A stretch of DNA of 64,000 nt from Deltaproteobacteria bacterium (GTDB lineage Bacteria; Myxococcota_A; UBA9160; UBA4427). The DNA lies in assembly GCA_002719955.1 (NCBI GenBank), contig PBFW01000071.1, positions 231,426-295,425 of the forward strand. The letters run 5' to 3'. Under the pieces are notes generated by a model. It was given only the letters and a program-made list of their open reading frames with translations, did no database searches and was not told the DNA's origin. Below are positions 28,013 to 36,961 of this stretch, in pieces; position 1 is the first letter of the stretch; each line of letters begins with the position of its first letter. The translations under genes were made by a program, and so were the position numbers.

Positions 28013-31000
28013 TCCGCCGGGGGAGACGGTGATGGTGACGGTGGCCAGATCGGTATTGCCATCGTCGTCTTCGACGCTCAGTTCGACGGCGTGGGTGCCC
28101 ACATCGAAGAGCACGGCGACGGTCTCGCCGGTCCCGAGCAGAGCTGCCCCTTCGCTCCAGGTCCAGCTCGTGATGAAGCCATCGGAGTCGAAGGAGGCTG
28201 ATCCGTCCAGCAGGACGGACTCGAAGCCATCTTCGTCGACGTCGATGATCGAAACGTCGGAGCCCGCGTCAGCGACCGGCGGAACCGCACCACCGGGAAG
28301 GAGGATGTACTCCACGGAATCCGATGCGAGATTGCCCTCGCCGTCTTCGACCTCGAGATCGACGACATGCGCACCCACGAGGAAGGGCAGTGAGAGGGTT
28401 TCGCCGGTCCCGAGCGGCATTCCGCCCTCGCTCCAGCTCCACGAGACGATCGAGCCATTCGGATCGAAGGAGTCGGAAGCATCGAGCAGGATATTTTCGA
28501 AGCCGTCCTCGTCCGAGTCGACGAGCGTGGCATCGGGGCCAGCGTTCGCGATCGGTGCCCCATCGCCACCGGCGATGGCGACACTGAACCCGATATTCTG
28601 CTGGGAGCTGGCGAGCGCATTGGTCCAGACGGCCGACCCCGAGGCGCCGAGCGCATCGATCGAGGCGCCCCCCGCGACGGGTCCCGAGCTTCCATCGTTG
28701 CTTTCGAGCAGCCAGAGATCGTTGGCCATCCCGGTCGGGAAGCCGATTCCTTCGCTGACCTGACCGGTGTTGGCGCACATCATGCGTAGGATCGTGCTCG
28801 ATGAGGCGGGTGCCGACGCAAAGGCGGGTGAGTCGGGGCTCACGCTGGCCGTACTGCGTGCGGCCGAAAGCTCGATCGGCATCGTGGTGTCATGCCCGGC
28901 GAAGAGGTATACGCCGCTTTGTGTCTGTTGCGGAACGCTGGTCGTGAATTCGTAACTCGTTACCGATTCATCCGCGCTGGACGCTTCGCGGGTGCAGAGT
29001 GCCGCGCGCAGAGCGCCGCCCCGGCTCCGAATATTTCGAATCTCGGCCCAGCCCGTCGGGCAGCTGACCGTGGTCCCGCCGCCGCCATCTACGCAGAGTT
29101 GCGCGACCATCAGGTCGCCGTTGGCGATCGGGAGGGTGCCGACGTTCAGCGCGTGGGTCGCCGTGTTGCTGACTTCTTCAGAGGTTTCGAAGCCGAGGAA
29201 GAGGGCAGGGACGGAAGCGCCCGGCACGCTGACGGTGATGCTGACGGAATCCGTCGAGAGCAGTCCGTCGTCGTCCTCGATCTCGAGGTCGACCGCGTGG
29301 GTTCCGACCGCAAAGGTGGCCTCGAGCGTTTCACCGGAGCCGAGCGGGGAGCCGCCCTCGCTCCAGGTCCAGCGCACGATGCTTCCGTCCGGATCGGAGG
29401 AGGCCGAAGCGTCGAGCGTGACGGCCTGCGATCCATTGTCATCCGTATCCACGACGGATTGGTCTGATCCGGCGTTCGCCACGGGTGGTATTCCGCCATC
29501 CTGCACGCTGATCACGACGTCGTCGAAGGCGGGGTTGCCGTCGTCGTCGACGACGATCAGGTCAATCGTGTGGGTCCCGATCGCGAGTTCCACCAGCGGC
29601 ATCGCGCCGCTGGCCAGCGGGGCACCCCCTTCGGACCAGGTCCAGGAGTCGACGGTACCGTCCGTATCGAAAGATCCGGAGCCGTCGAGGGTGACGAATT
29701 CCGTGCCGTTGAGATCGTCGTCGGTCACGCTCTGGTCGGGGCCCGCATCCGCGGTCGGGGGGATCAATCCGCCCGGATGGACGGTGATCTGCAGACTGTC
29801 CGTCGCGAGATTGCCCTCGTCGTCCTCGACCTCGAGGTCGATGTCATGGATTCCCACAGCGAAGGGGAGGGAGAGGGTCTCGCCGCTTCCCATAGCACTG
29901 CCGCCCTCGCTCCAACGCCAATCGACGATCAGGCCATCGAAATCGCTCGATCCCGAGCCATCGAGCAAGCGGGTCTCGAATCCGTCCTGATCGACGTCGG
30001 TCACGCTCTGGTCGGCGCCCGCGTCCGCTGTCAAGACGGCTGCGCGGCCCGCGATCGCGACGCTGAAGCTCACGCTCTGTTGGTTCGACGCGAGCGCACC
30101 GGTCCATTCGGCCGCATCCGAGACGCCGAGGGTGTCGATGGCTGCGCCACCGGAGGCCGGTCCAGAGAATCCGTCATTGCTCTCTTCGACCCAGAGGTTG
30201 TTGGTCATTCCGGCCGGGAAGCCCACTCCCTCGCTGACCTGACCCGCATTGGCGCACATGAATCGCAACACGCGGCTGCTCGGGAGCGGTGCGATCGGAA
30301 GAGCCGGGGATTCCGGGCTGGTGTCGTTCTCGGTGTTGCGCATGATCGACATTTCGATCGGGGCGGTCGGGTCCTGGTTCTCGATCAGGATGACGCCACT
30401 CTGCGACTGCTGGGCGATGGTTGTCGTCGCTTCATAGCTGGTGGCGGTCTCGTCCGAGAGATCCGCCTGTTTGAAGCAGACGGCTCCATAGACGCCACTG
30501 GACGTGTGCGGGCCCTTCTCCAGTTCCGTCCAGCCCACCGGGCAGGTGAGTGCCATCCCGCCGCCGCCGTCCGAGCAGATATGCGCGACGAGCAGGTCGC
30601 CGGCCACGATCGGAAGCGTCGCGACGCCCAGGATATGGCTTGTCGCATTGGAGGTCTCCGCGGACGTCTCGTGCGCGATATAGGCGGGCGGCTGGACGAC
30701 GACACCCGAATCGACGGTCACCGTCAGCGAGTCGACCGCGGTCAGGCCGGCGTCGTCCGTGACGACGAGATCCACTGAATGCACACCGACAGAAAAGCCG
30801 ACCGGCAGCGTCTCGCCACTGCCCAGTGGCTGGCCAGCCTCGCTCCAGTCCCAGCTCGTGATCGTGCCGTCCGGATCCGAGGAGGCCGACCCATCGAGGG
30901 TGACGGTCTCTAAGCCGTCGGTATCGATATCCGTCGCCGTGAGATCGACTCCGGCGTTCGCGATGGGCGGAAATCCACCCAGAGGCGTCACGGAGAGGGT

Positions 31001-33175
31001 CACGCTGTCGGTCGCGGTATTCGTGGAATCATCGGTGACGAGCAGGTCGATGAAATGCGTTCCGACCGAAAGACTCAAGCCGAGGAATTCTCCGCTTCCC
31101 AGCGGGACGCCCGCCTCGCTCCATTCCCAGGCGATGATCGCGCCGTTGGAGTCGAAGGAGCCCGAGGCGTCCAGCGTGACGCTGGCGCTCCCGCCACCGG
31201 TTTCGGTCACGTTCTGGTTCACGCCCGCGTTGGCGAAGGGCAAGCCGCCGGCTGGATTGATCTGAACCTGGAGGTCGTCGGAGCCCAGGTTGCCGTCGTC
31301 GTCGAGCACCTGAAGGGTCACATCGTGGCGACCCAGCGTAAACGCGACGTCGGTCAGGGCGCCCGTGCCGATCTCATTTCCGTTTTCGAGCCAGGTCCAG
31401 CTCGCGAGGCTTCCATCCGGATCGGAAGAGGCATTCCCATCCAGGCTGGCGGTTTCGAGACCGTCGTCGTCGCTGTCTGTGATTTCGAGGTCGGGACCGG
31501 CATCGGCCGTGGGCGCGATGGTGATCGGATCCGCGGTCGCGACCACGAAATCATCCCAGTCGACGCGTTCGGACTGGTTTTCCGTGATCGCAGGCAGGAC
31601 GAAGAGCGCGGTCACGCCTTCGAATTGGCTGAAGGCGAGCGTCTCGAAGTCCGGGTTGTCGACGACTGCAAATTCGGTGAACTGACCGGTGATGGGCAGC
31701 GAGGGGTCGTAGGTCGGACTGATGAGAATCGACGTGGCGGTCAGGATGCCTCCGAGGCGGTAATCGAGGCTCTCCAGATCGAAGGCGCCTCCATCGACGC
31801 GCTCGAGATAGATTCCCTGTCGGTCGGGGCCCAGCCCGGGCGTCGATTCGAATCCATGTGATCGCTCGTAGCCCTCTTCGAGGTCATGGAAATGGCCCTG
31901 AACGAAGTCGGGTGTGTCGTTGGGAACCCAGAAACTCTCGACGTGCAGGCCGTCTTCGACGAAATTCTGGCTCGTCGCGAAGAGCCTTCCCCCGACACCG
32001 GGGGCATGGCCGTCACCGACCGAGGCGGGGTTCGAGAAAGTGACGGTCGAGCGATTGCGCCACTCGTAATAATCGACCTGCCGCGGCCCGCTCAGAGAGG
32101 GCGTCGCGCTGAAATAAGTGTATTTCTGATAGAGCTGACCGACATTGATCAGGACGTCGTCGTCATAGGTGAACGTGTGTATCAGCCCGTCGGCGAATTC
32201 GACCGTGAACGTGAAGCCCGAGAGGTAGGGGCCCCCGGCATCGATGTCGATGTTCCTGAAACGCTCGTGTGCGCCGTGACGACCCGGCTCGAGCCCGGTG
32301 CCGGCGGGGGCCGGTGAGATTCCATCCAGGCTGAAGGCCCAGGTCGCGTGGTGAACGCCGGGGATGAGGTCGGCATCTCCGACGCAGTTTTCGACACAGA
32401 TCATCTCGCCGATCCCGTCCGAGGCCAACAGGGAATGGGTGGTGTCCTCCATCCATTCGTTCACGGGGAGCTTCTCAAGGGAGAAGCCGGTGATCGGCTG
32501 CCCGGTCATTTCGTCGGAGAGATTCTTGAGGCGAATCAGGAAGCGCTCGGACGCGTCCACGCGGTAGCGTTCGAAACGGATCTCGAAGGCGTGGTTCGCA
32601 TCGACGCTGGGATGCAGTCCTTCGATGGAATCGAGACGCAGTCCCTCGCTCGTGCCCGCGAGGTTGCTCAACCGGACATGCGTGACGTCATCCGCACCGT
32701 TGAAATCGATCCAGAAATGTTTGACTCCGGAATGATCATTCTCTTGACGATCCTGCGGGCGATCGCGCGCCTCTTCGGTGTCGAATGTGGCCGCGAGCGT
32801 GAAAATGATCCCGTCACTGCTGACCTCGACCTGGACTTGAGCGTTGTCGGTTTCTCCGAGGCCGCCCACATAGGCGGAGAGGACCAGATCGTGCTGCCCG
32901 GCGATCGCGCGCAGGGGCGTGGAGAAAGAAAACGTCGAGACTTCGCCGACATCGAAGACATCCGTGTTGCCCGCCAGGCCGATGCCGAGATCGTTCGTGA
33001 AGCCGTAGTCCGGAACGCCGAGCCCGACGGAGGCGGAACCTGTCGAGCCGATTTCATCCGTGGCGCCAATGGCGTAGGAAGAGAGCGCCCACGCGCCCGA
33101 TGCCTGAAAAAAGCACAGGAGCAGCCCGATGCTCAAGAGGGTCTTGCGATCAAAAAAAGCTCTGAGATGACTCAT
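27356..33175 (-). CDS. Giant secreted protein with eight PKD-like repeats and three copies of a ~215-aa cassette
   Basis: I start at ATG 33175 (1939 residues), because it directly precedes a signal peptide (FFDRKTLLSIGLLLCFFQASGAWA); an ATG 21 bases earlier is also in frame. After a unique N-terminal beta-rich region of about 550 residues come eight Ig/PKD-like repeats, each opening with A(D/N)AG-x-D and containing a D-rich loop, LDGSxSxDPDG and WTWSEGG. They are grouped 3, 3 and 2. After each group comes one copy of an unrelated cassette that begins with HETS-x-E-x-SN-x-T-x-H and ends in S-x-QQ-x-(V/I)-x-FS(V/L). There is no membrane anchor or sorting tail, so it is probably released or held by another surface component. 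Similarity to beta-solenoid adhesins is possible. The gene stands alone and is convergent with the glycosyltransferase. Confidence 0.87.
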   Translation of the reverse strand: MSHLRAFFDRKTLLSIGLLLCFFQASGAWALSSYAIGATDEIGSTGSASVGLGVPDYGFTNDLGIGLAGNTDVFDVGEVSTFSFSTPLRAIAGQHDLVLSAYVGGLGETDNAQVQVEVSSDGIIFTLAATFDTEEARDRPQDRQENDHSGVKHFWIDFNGADDVTHVRLSNLAGTSEGLRLDSIEGLHPSVDANHAFEIRFERYRVDASERFLIRLKNLSDEMTGQPITGFSLEKLPVNEWMEDTTHSLLASDGIGEMICVENCVGDADLIPGVHHATWAFSLDGISPAPAGTGLEPGRHGAHERFRNIDIDAGGPYLSGFTFTVEFADGLIHTFTYDDDVLINVGQLYQKYTYFSATPSLSGPRQVDYYEWRNRSTVTFSNPASVGDGHAPGVGGRLFATSQNFVEDGLHVESFWVPNDTPDFVQGHFHDLEEGYERSHGFESTPGLGPDRQGIYLERVDGGAFDLESLDYRLGGILTATSILISPTYDPSLPITGQFTEFAVVDNPDFETLAFSQFEGVTALFVLPAITENQSERVDWDDFVVATADPITIAPTADAGPDLEITDSDDDGLETASLDGNASSDPDGSLASWTWLENGNEIGTGALTDVAFTLGRHDVTLQVLDDDGNLGSDDLQVQINPAGGLPFANAGVNQNVTETGGGSASVTLDASGSFDSNGAIIAWEWSEAGVPLGSGEFLGLSLSVGTHFIDLLVTDDSTNTATDSVTLSVTPLGGFPPIANAGVDLTATDIDTDGLETVTLDGSASSDPDGTITSWDWSEAGQPLGSGETLPVGFSVGVHSVDLVVTDDAGLTAVDSLTVTVDSGVVVQPPAYIAHETSAETSNATSHILGVATLPIVAGDLLVAHICSDGGGGMALTCPVGWTELEKGPHTSSGVYGAVCFKQADLSDETATSYEATTTIAQQSQSGVILIENQDPTAPIEMSIMRNTENDTSPESPALPIAPLPSSRVLRFMCANAGQVSEGVGFPAGMTNNLWVEESNDGFSGPASGGAAIDTLGVSDAAEWTGALASNQQSVSFSVAIAGRAAVLTADAGADQSVTDVDQDGFETRLLDGSGSSDFDGLIVDWRWSEGGSAMGSGETLSLPFAVGIHDIDLEVEDDEGNLATDSLQITVHPGGLIPPTADAGPDQSVTDDDLNGTEFVTLDGSGSFDTDGTVDSWTWSEGGAPLASGAMPLVELAIGTHTIDLIVVDDDGNPAFDDVVISVQDGGIPPVANAGSDQSVVDTDDNGSQAVTLDASASSDPDGSIVRWTWSEGGSPLGSGETLEATFAVGTHAVDLEIEDDDGLLSTDSVSITVSVPGASVPALFLGFETSEEVSNTATHALNVGTLPIANGDLMVAQLCVDGGGGTTVSCPTGWAEIRNIRSRGGALRAALCTREASSADESVTSYEFTTSVPQQTQSGVYLFAGHDTTMPIELSAARSTASVSPDSPAFASAPASSSTILRMMCANTGQVSEGIGFPTGMANDLWLLESNDGSSGPVAGGASIDALGASGSAVWTNALASSQQNIGFSVAIAGGDGAPIANAGPDATLVDSDEDGFENILLDASDSFDPNGSIVSWSWSEGGMPLGTGETLSLPFLVGAHVVDLEVEDGEGNLASDSVEYILLPGGAVPPVADAGSDVSIIDVDEDGFESVLLDGSASFDSDGFITSWTWSEGAALLGTGETVAVLFDVGTHAVELSVEDDDGNTDLATVTITVSPGGGVSYVAHETSSESSNTTSHTLSVGTLPIAAGDLMVAHICVDGGGSTTLSCPTDWTELVTATHQSSGVLGGLCTKQADVSDESTTSYSFATTINQQSQSGVILIEGHDAASPIAELNTSTRERSDSPVSPALDNVPAENSLVMRFTCSNSGQITEGVGFPSGMASELWLLESADGGSGPVSGGAAIDVPTASSAATWTSLLSSPQQSVTFSLSIGADGS
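28567..29210 (-). repeat. Cassette copy 2 within the giant PKD protein
   Basis: Second copy. It opens with LGFETSEEVSNTATH, includes GDLMVAQLCVDGGG and TQSGVYLFAGHD, and ends with QQNIGFSVAIAGG. It lies between PKD repeats 6 and 7. Confidence 0.75.
30046..30691 (-). repeat. Cassette copy 1 within the giant PKD protein
   Basis: First copy. It opens with YIAHETSAETSNATSH, includes GDLLVAHICSDGGG and SQSGVILIENQD, and ends with QQSVSFSVAIAGR. It lies between PKD repeats 3 and 4. Confidence 0.75.
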
Positions 33176-33842
33176 TGCACCCTTACCCAGACCCATTCAA
33201 CACCCATGCATTCAACATCGACCCGAAAGCGATCATTGGACGCCCCGTCCGTGAGCCGGCTGAGCGAAGCCCGTTTGACCTTCCGTGGGCCCCGCAGCGG
33301 CAAATGCCGCCGATTCCCAGCGCTCGATCCGCAGGCGTGCCTCTTCGACGAGGGCCCGATTTCGAGATCGGGACGGTCGGCGGAGAGGCCTTCGGCGCGG
33401 CCGAGAAAAGGGCCGATCTTGTCAATCCGGACGGGCGGGGCGAGGCGCTGTAGTGTTGCGTTGTGATCTTCGATGACGGCATCCTTATTCGGCCAGATCG
33501 ATCCCCTCGTGTATATCCCGGCGGGGATCGACCCAAAGCGGCTCGCGCAGCGCACCGTGGGCCCGACAGACTGGGAGTGAGTACCTGCTTCTTGGCTCAT
33601 GTGACCAGAGCGGGAGGAAAAAATCCGATTTCCGTGTCGCCTTGCGGCCGGGTTGCCGATCCGAGTGCGAGAAACTCGACCTCACCCTGGGAAAGTTTGC
33701 GGTCGGTTTGTCAGCCGTCTCGTGAAGAGGTGATTCCCGTCACGCATCGCGGAAGCGATTTTCCCGAAACTTCAGATGTCGGTGGTGCACGAGTGCGCGG
33801 ACATTGCGCATCCGGCCGCCCATTTTCGAGAGGAAGTCTGGT
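33176..33842. other. Divergent intergenic region, no gene recognised
   Basis: The 667 bases separate the minus-strand giant PKD gene from the plus-strand small secreted protein gene. The short frames inside lack recognisable motifs and starts. Promoters for both flanking genes should lie here, but I could not identify convincing -35/-10 pairs. Confidence 0.55.
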
Positions 33843-34268
33843 ATGAGTCTGCGGCGTCGAGTCTTTGATCATTTCAAGCCGTTCGGCCTCGCCGCCCTGT
33901 GGGTCGCGACGCTTGGCGTGGCGATGGTGAGTGCTGGAGCGGCCCATGCGCGGACCGAGACGATTCGATGGACCCATCCAGAAACCGGGCGGGTTGCGAA
34001 CTGGGAAGCGTATGTCGGCACGTTGCCGGGCGTCTACGACCGCGTGGTCCAACTCGCGAGCCCCCAGCCGGACGGCGACGGCGTCTTCGAGAGCTCGATC
34101 GAGGTCGCGGATGGTGCGGTTGTCTTTATCGCCCTTCGCGCGATCGGAGAGAGCGGCGAGCAGAGTCTCCTCTCGAATGCTCGTGAGCGCTTTCCGGCGG
34201 ATCCCAGTGGCTCGCAGGCGGCACCCGCAGCGCCGGAGCTTCTGCAGATCATCCCAGTGACCCAGTGA
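33843..34268 (+). CDS. Small secreted fibronectin-type-III-like protein
   Basis: The protein has 141 residues from ATG 33843, which has GAGGAAG just upstream; a TTG at 33804 is in frame but lies before the signal sequence. Residues 1-32 are a signal peptide ending in AHA. The mature part (about 100 residues) is beta-rich, with IRWTHPETGRVANWEAYVG and GAVVFIALRAIGESGEQSLLSN, similar to a single FN3 domain of the kind seen in secreted proteins of unknown role. It resembles in length, order and key words (the WTH opening, an A-x-G-x-x-G segment near the end) the protein at 55875-56288, so the two may be distant paralogues. The Tat aldo/keto reductase gene follows 66 bases later. Its function is unknown; it may be a periplasmic binding or adaptor protein. 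Confidence 0.65.
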   Translation: MSLRRRVFDHFKPFGLAALWVATLGVAMVSAGAAHARTETIRWTHPETGRVANWEAYVGTLPGVYDRVVQLASPQPDGDGVFESSIEVADGAVVFIALRAIGESGEQSLLSNARERFPADPSGSQAAPAAPELLQIIPVTQ

Positions 34269-34334
34269 CGGCCTGCTAGCTTTTCTTGTGAACCGGTGCC
34301 TCTCGGGGATCGAGGTCAGCGAGAACGATGAGCG

Positions 34335-35657
34335 ATGAATGATCGGAGTCCCACCGATGACTCGGATGGCTCGAATTGCGCTTTGTCCGGCTGCGAAGAG
34401 CCCGAGTGGACCCGTCGCGAGTTCCTGAGCCGCACGATCCGGCGCAGTGGGGCCGCGAGTGCCGGACTCGTGTTGGGCGCTGGCGGGCAGCCGCTCCACG
34501 TCGCATCCGGCCCGCCCGCCCGCTCGCCCACGATTCGCAAGCGTGTCCAACTCGGCCGGACGGGCATCGAAGTTCCGGATATCAGTTTTGGGACATTCAG
34601 TCTGACGACCGACGAAGAACTGGTTCATCTCGCCCTGGACCGCGGGATCACCCATTTTGACACCGCCGAGGGCTACACCGCCGGACGTGCGGAGAGCGCG
34701 CTCGGTCGCGCGCTCCGCGGTCGCAGACACGATGTCACGCTGACGAGCAAATATCGGGCGATGCCCGAACACACGGTCCAGCATCAGATGGACGTCCTGG
34801 AGAGGAGCCTCCGAAGGCTGGGGACCGACTATATCGACATCTACTTGAACCATGCGGTCAACGACATCGCCCGATTGCAGAGCGAGCAATGGCAGGCCTT
34901 CATCGAGCGCGCGAAGCGTGAGGGAAAGATCCGCGCCGCAGGCATATCGGGACATTCGGGACGACTCGTGGAATGCCTCGACCATGCGCTCGACCAGAAA
35001 CTCGTCGACATCGTTCTGGTCGCTTATAACTTCGCCCAACAGCCGAGCTTCCGGGAGAAGCTCACGCAGCATCTGAAGGATTTCGCTGCGAGTCTAGACA
35101 TCGTCACGACCCACCCGAAGCTGCCCGAGACCCTGACGCGCGCTCACGCCGAAGGGGTGGGCGTGATGGTCATGAAGACGCTCAAGGGGGCACGCAAGAA
35201 CGATATGCGATTCTTCGAGGCGCAGGGGCGAACCTTTGCCCAATCGGCCCTTCGCTTCGTGCTCTCGGACCCTGCGGTCGACGGTCTCGTGATCTCGATG
35301 AAGAGCCCAGAAATGATCGATGAATATGTGGAGGCCTCGGGATCGGGCGCACCGGATCTCGAGGATCTCGCGCTCTTGGCTCGTTATGAATCGCTCGTCG
35401 CTGGCAGTTATTGTCAGATTGGATGTGATTTATGTGCCGAGGCCTGTCCCGCATCCGTGCCGATCGCGGACACGATGCGGATCCGAATGTATGATCGCGA
35501 CTACGCCATCCCAGAGGTCGCAGTGCGGGAATACGCGTCGTTGACCGTCGATGCGACAGCGTGCTCGGCCTGCGACGGGGCGCCTTGCGCGCGGGCGTGT
35601 CCCAATGGGTTGGCCATCGCGTCACTCAATCGTGACACCCATTTGCGATTGACGTAG
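34335..35657 (+). CDS. Tat-exported aldo/keto reductase with C-terminal 2[4Fe-4S] ferredoxin domain
   Basis: The protein has 440 residues. Near the N-terminus TRREFL (arginines 27-28) and the following hydrophobic stretch form a twin-arginine signal, so the folded cofactor-bound enzyme would be exported to the periplasm. The central domain is an aldo/keto reductase barrel (LGRTGIEVPDISFGTFSL, FDTAEGYTAGRAESALGRAL, YIDIYLNHAV, GVGVMVMKTLKGAR). The tail has eight cysteines in two clusters, C360-C364-C367-C371 and C410-C413-C418-C422, as for two [4Fe-4S] centres. This domain order is known for a family of predicted iron-sulfur aldo/keto reductases, whose substrates are mostly uncharacterised. 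No electron-transfer partner gene is adjacent. Confidence 0.9.
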   Translation: MNDRSPTDDSDGSNCALSGCEEPEWTRREFLSRTIRRSGAASAGLVLGAGGQPLHVASGPPARSPTIRKRVQLGRTGIEVPDISFGTFSLTTDEELVHLALDRGITHFDTAEGYTAGRAESALGRALRGRRHDVTLTSKYRAMPEHTVQHQMDVLERSLRRLGTDYIDIYLNHAVNDIARLQSEQWQAFIERAKREGKIRAAGISGHSGRLVECLDHALDQKLVDIVLVAYNFAQQPSFREKLTQHLKDFAASLDIVTTHPKLPETLTRAHAEGVGVMVMKTLKGARKNDMRFFEAQGRTFAQSALRFVLSDPAVDGLVISMKSPEMIDEYVEASGSGAPDLEDLALLARYESLVAGSYCQIGCDLCAEACPASVPIADTMRIRMYDRDYAIPEVAVREYASLTVDATACSACDGAPCARACPNGLAIASLNRDTHLRLT

Positions 35658-35920
35658 CGGGGCACGACATCGCGGGGGACGACAGAGGGGGAGCGAGAGG
35701 GTGGAGAGCCCGCAAGGAGTGAATGTAGCCATTCCGGGACAGTCTCAGCGCTTCCCCGCACGAAATGGCGGGCGCGCCACATGCGCTGCGGAGCCGGCCC
35801 ATCGCAGCGACTAGACTGGAAGGGCATCAGATTTTGAGCGCGATTTCCGATACAAGATCGAATACCCGTTGGTCCGAGGGTCCGGCCGATGGCGATATTG
35901 CCCTTTGACGAGGCTTCTCG

Positions 35921-36961
35921 ATGAGTCGAGTGTTGCGCTCTCATCTCCGCGACGCGATCGCGAAACTTCTCCTCGTCGTTCGCGCGACAGAACCGGCTTG
36001 CAGGCTGCGCGGTCGCCTCCCGATCATCACGTTTCATCGCGTCCTGCCAGAGGAGGAACGGCGAGCGTACGCGATGCCGGGGCTTGCCGTGACCCCTTCG
36101 GAACTCGAATGGCTTCTGTGCTTCTTCGGGAAATCCTTCCATTGCGGAACCCTCGCGGATTCGGTCCGTCGAGCGCGGGAAGAGCCTGCTGCGGATCGAC
36201 CGAGTCTCGCGATCACCTTCGACGATGGTCAGGTCGACAATTGGTGTCATGCAAAACCCGTTCTGGATCGGATCGGAATGAAGGCGTCGTTCTTCGTGCC
36301 GGTCGAGAGCGTAGAGAGCGGCGTGCCTCTCTGGCACGATCGCATCGCGCAGGCCGTGGCGCGCGCATCCGCTCGGTATCCGTCTGAGGCTGCGCGGTTC
36401 GCACGCGAATTCGCCCCCGCAGATCGAGCGATGAAACCCGCTCCGCATGACCTGGTCGCCTTTGCGAAGGGACTTCGAGCGGAGGAACGAGACCGCTATG
36501 TGGAGCGCTGGGAAGAACTGGCCGGCGACGGGCTCCGACCCGATTGGGATGGTTTCATGAGCTGGGAGCAGCTTCGTTCTCTCTCGGACTCGGGTCATGA
36601 AATTGGCTCCCACTCGATGAGCCACGCGATCCTTCCGCTCTGCTCCTCGGAGGAGATTGTGCGAGAGGTGGGAGAGTCGCGTCGGGTGCTCGAATCTCAT
36701 CTCGACACGTCGATCGGGTCGTTCTGTTACCCAAATGGAGATTGGGACGCTCGCTGCATCGAGGCGGTCCACGATTCCGGTTACCAGCAGGCGGTGGTCA
36801 CCGCATGGGGAGACAACCCGGCCCGCGTGGAGAAGGACGATCGCTTCCGGTTGCGGCGCTTCGACATGCAATCCGACCACTCGAGAGATGCGCGCGGGAA
36901 CCTGTCCAGAGCGCGACTCGCCTGGCGGATTTCCGGTTTCCACCCGGGTCTCGGATCATGA
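35921..36961 (+). CDS. Polysaccharide deacetylase (NodB-like, CE4)
   Basis: The protein has 346 residues. The NodB fold is shown by LPIITFHRVLP, TFDDG (D101, D102) and GSHSMSH (H231, H235), giving the metal-binding D-H-H set; SFCYPNGDWD is a later family motif. It would remove N-acetyl groups from a surface polysaccharide or an oligosaccharide intermediate. There is no clear signal peptide, although the N-terminus is moderately hydrophobic, so its compartment is uncertain. The stop codon overlaps the start of the next gene (ATGA at 36958-36961), so it is translationally coupled to a glycosyltransferase, which supports a role in exopolysaccharide assembly. Confidence 0.92.
   Translation: MSRVLRSHLRDAIAKLLLVVRATEPACRLRGRLPIITFHRVLPEEERRAYAMPGLAVTPSELEWLLCFFGKSFHCGTLADSVRRAREEPAADRPSLAITFDDGQVDNWCHAKPVLDRIGMKASFFVPVESVESGVPLWHDRIAQAVARASARYPSEAARFAREFAPADRAMKPAPHDLVAFAKGLRAEERDRYVERWEELAGDGLRPDWDGFMSWEQLRSLSDSGHEIGSHSMSHAILPLCSSEEIVREVGESRRVLESHLDTSIGSFCYPNGDWDARCIEAVHDSGYQQAVVTAWGDNPARVEKDDRFRLRRFDMQSDHSRDARGNLSRARLAWRISGFHPGLGS

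Noticed and set aside
32348..33466. Plus-strand 372-residue frame opposite the giant PKD gene
   Set aside because: It overlaps the signal-peptide end of that gene on the other strand and shows no protein-like pattern.
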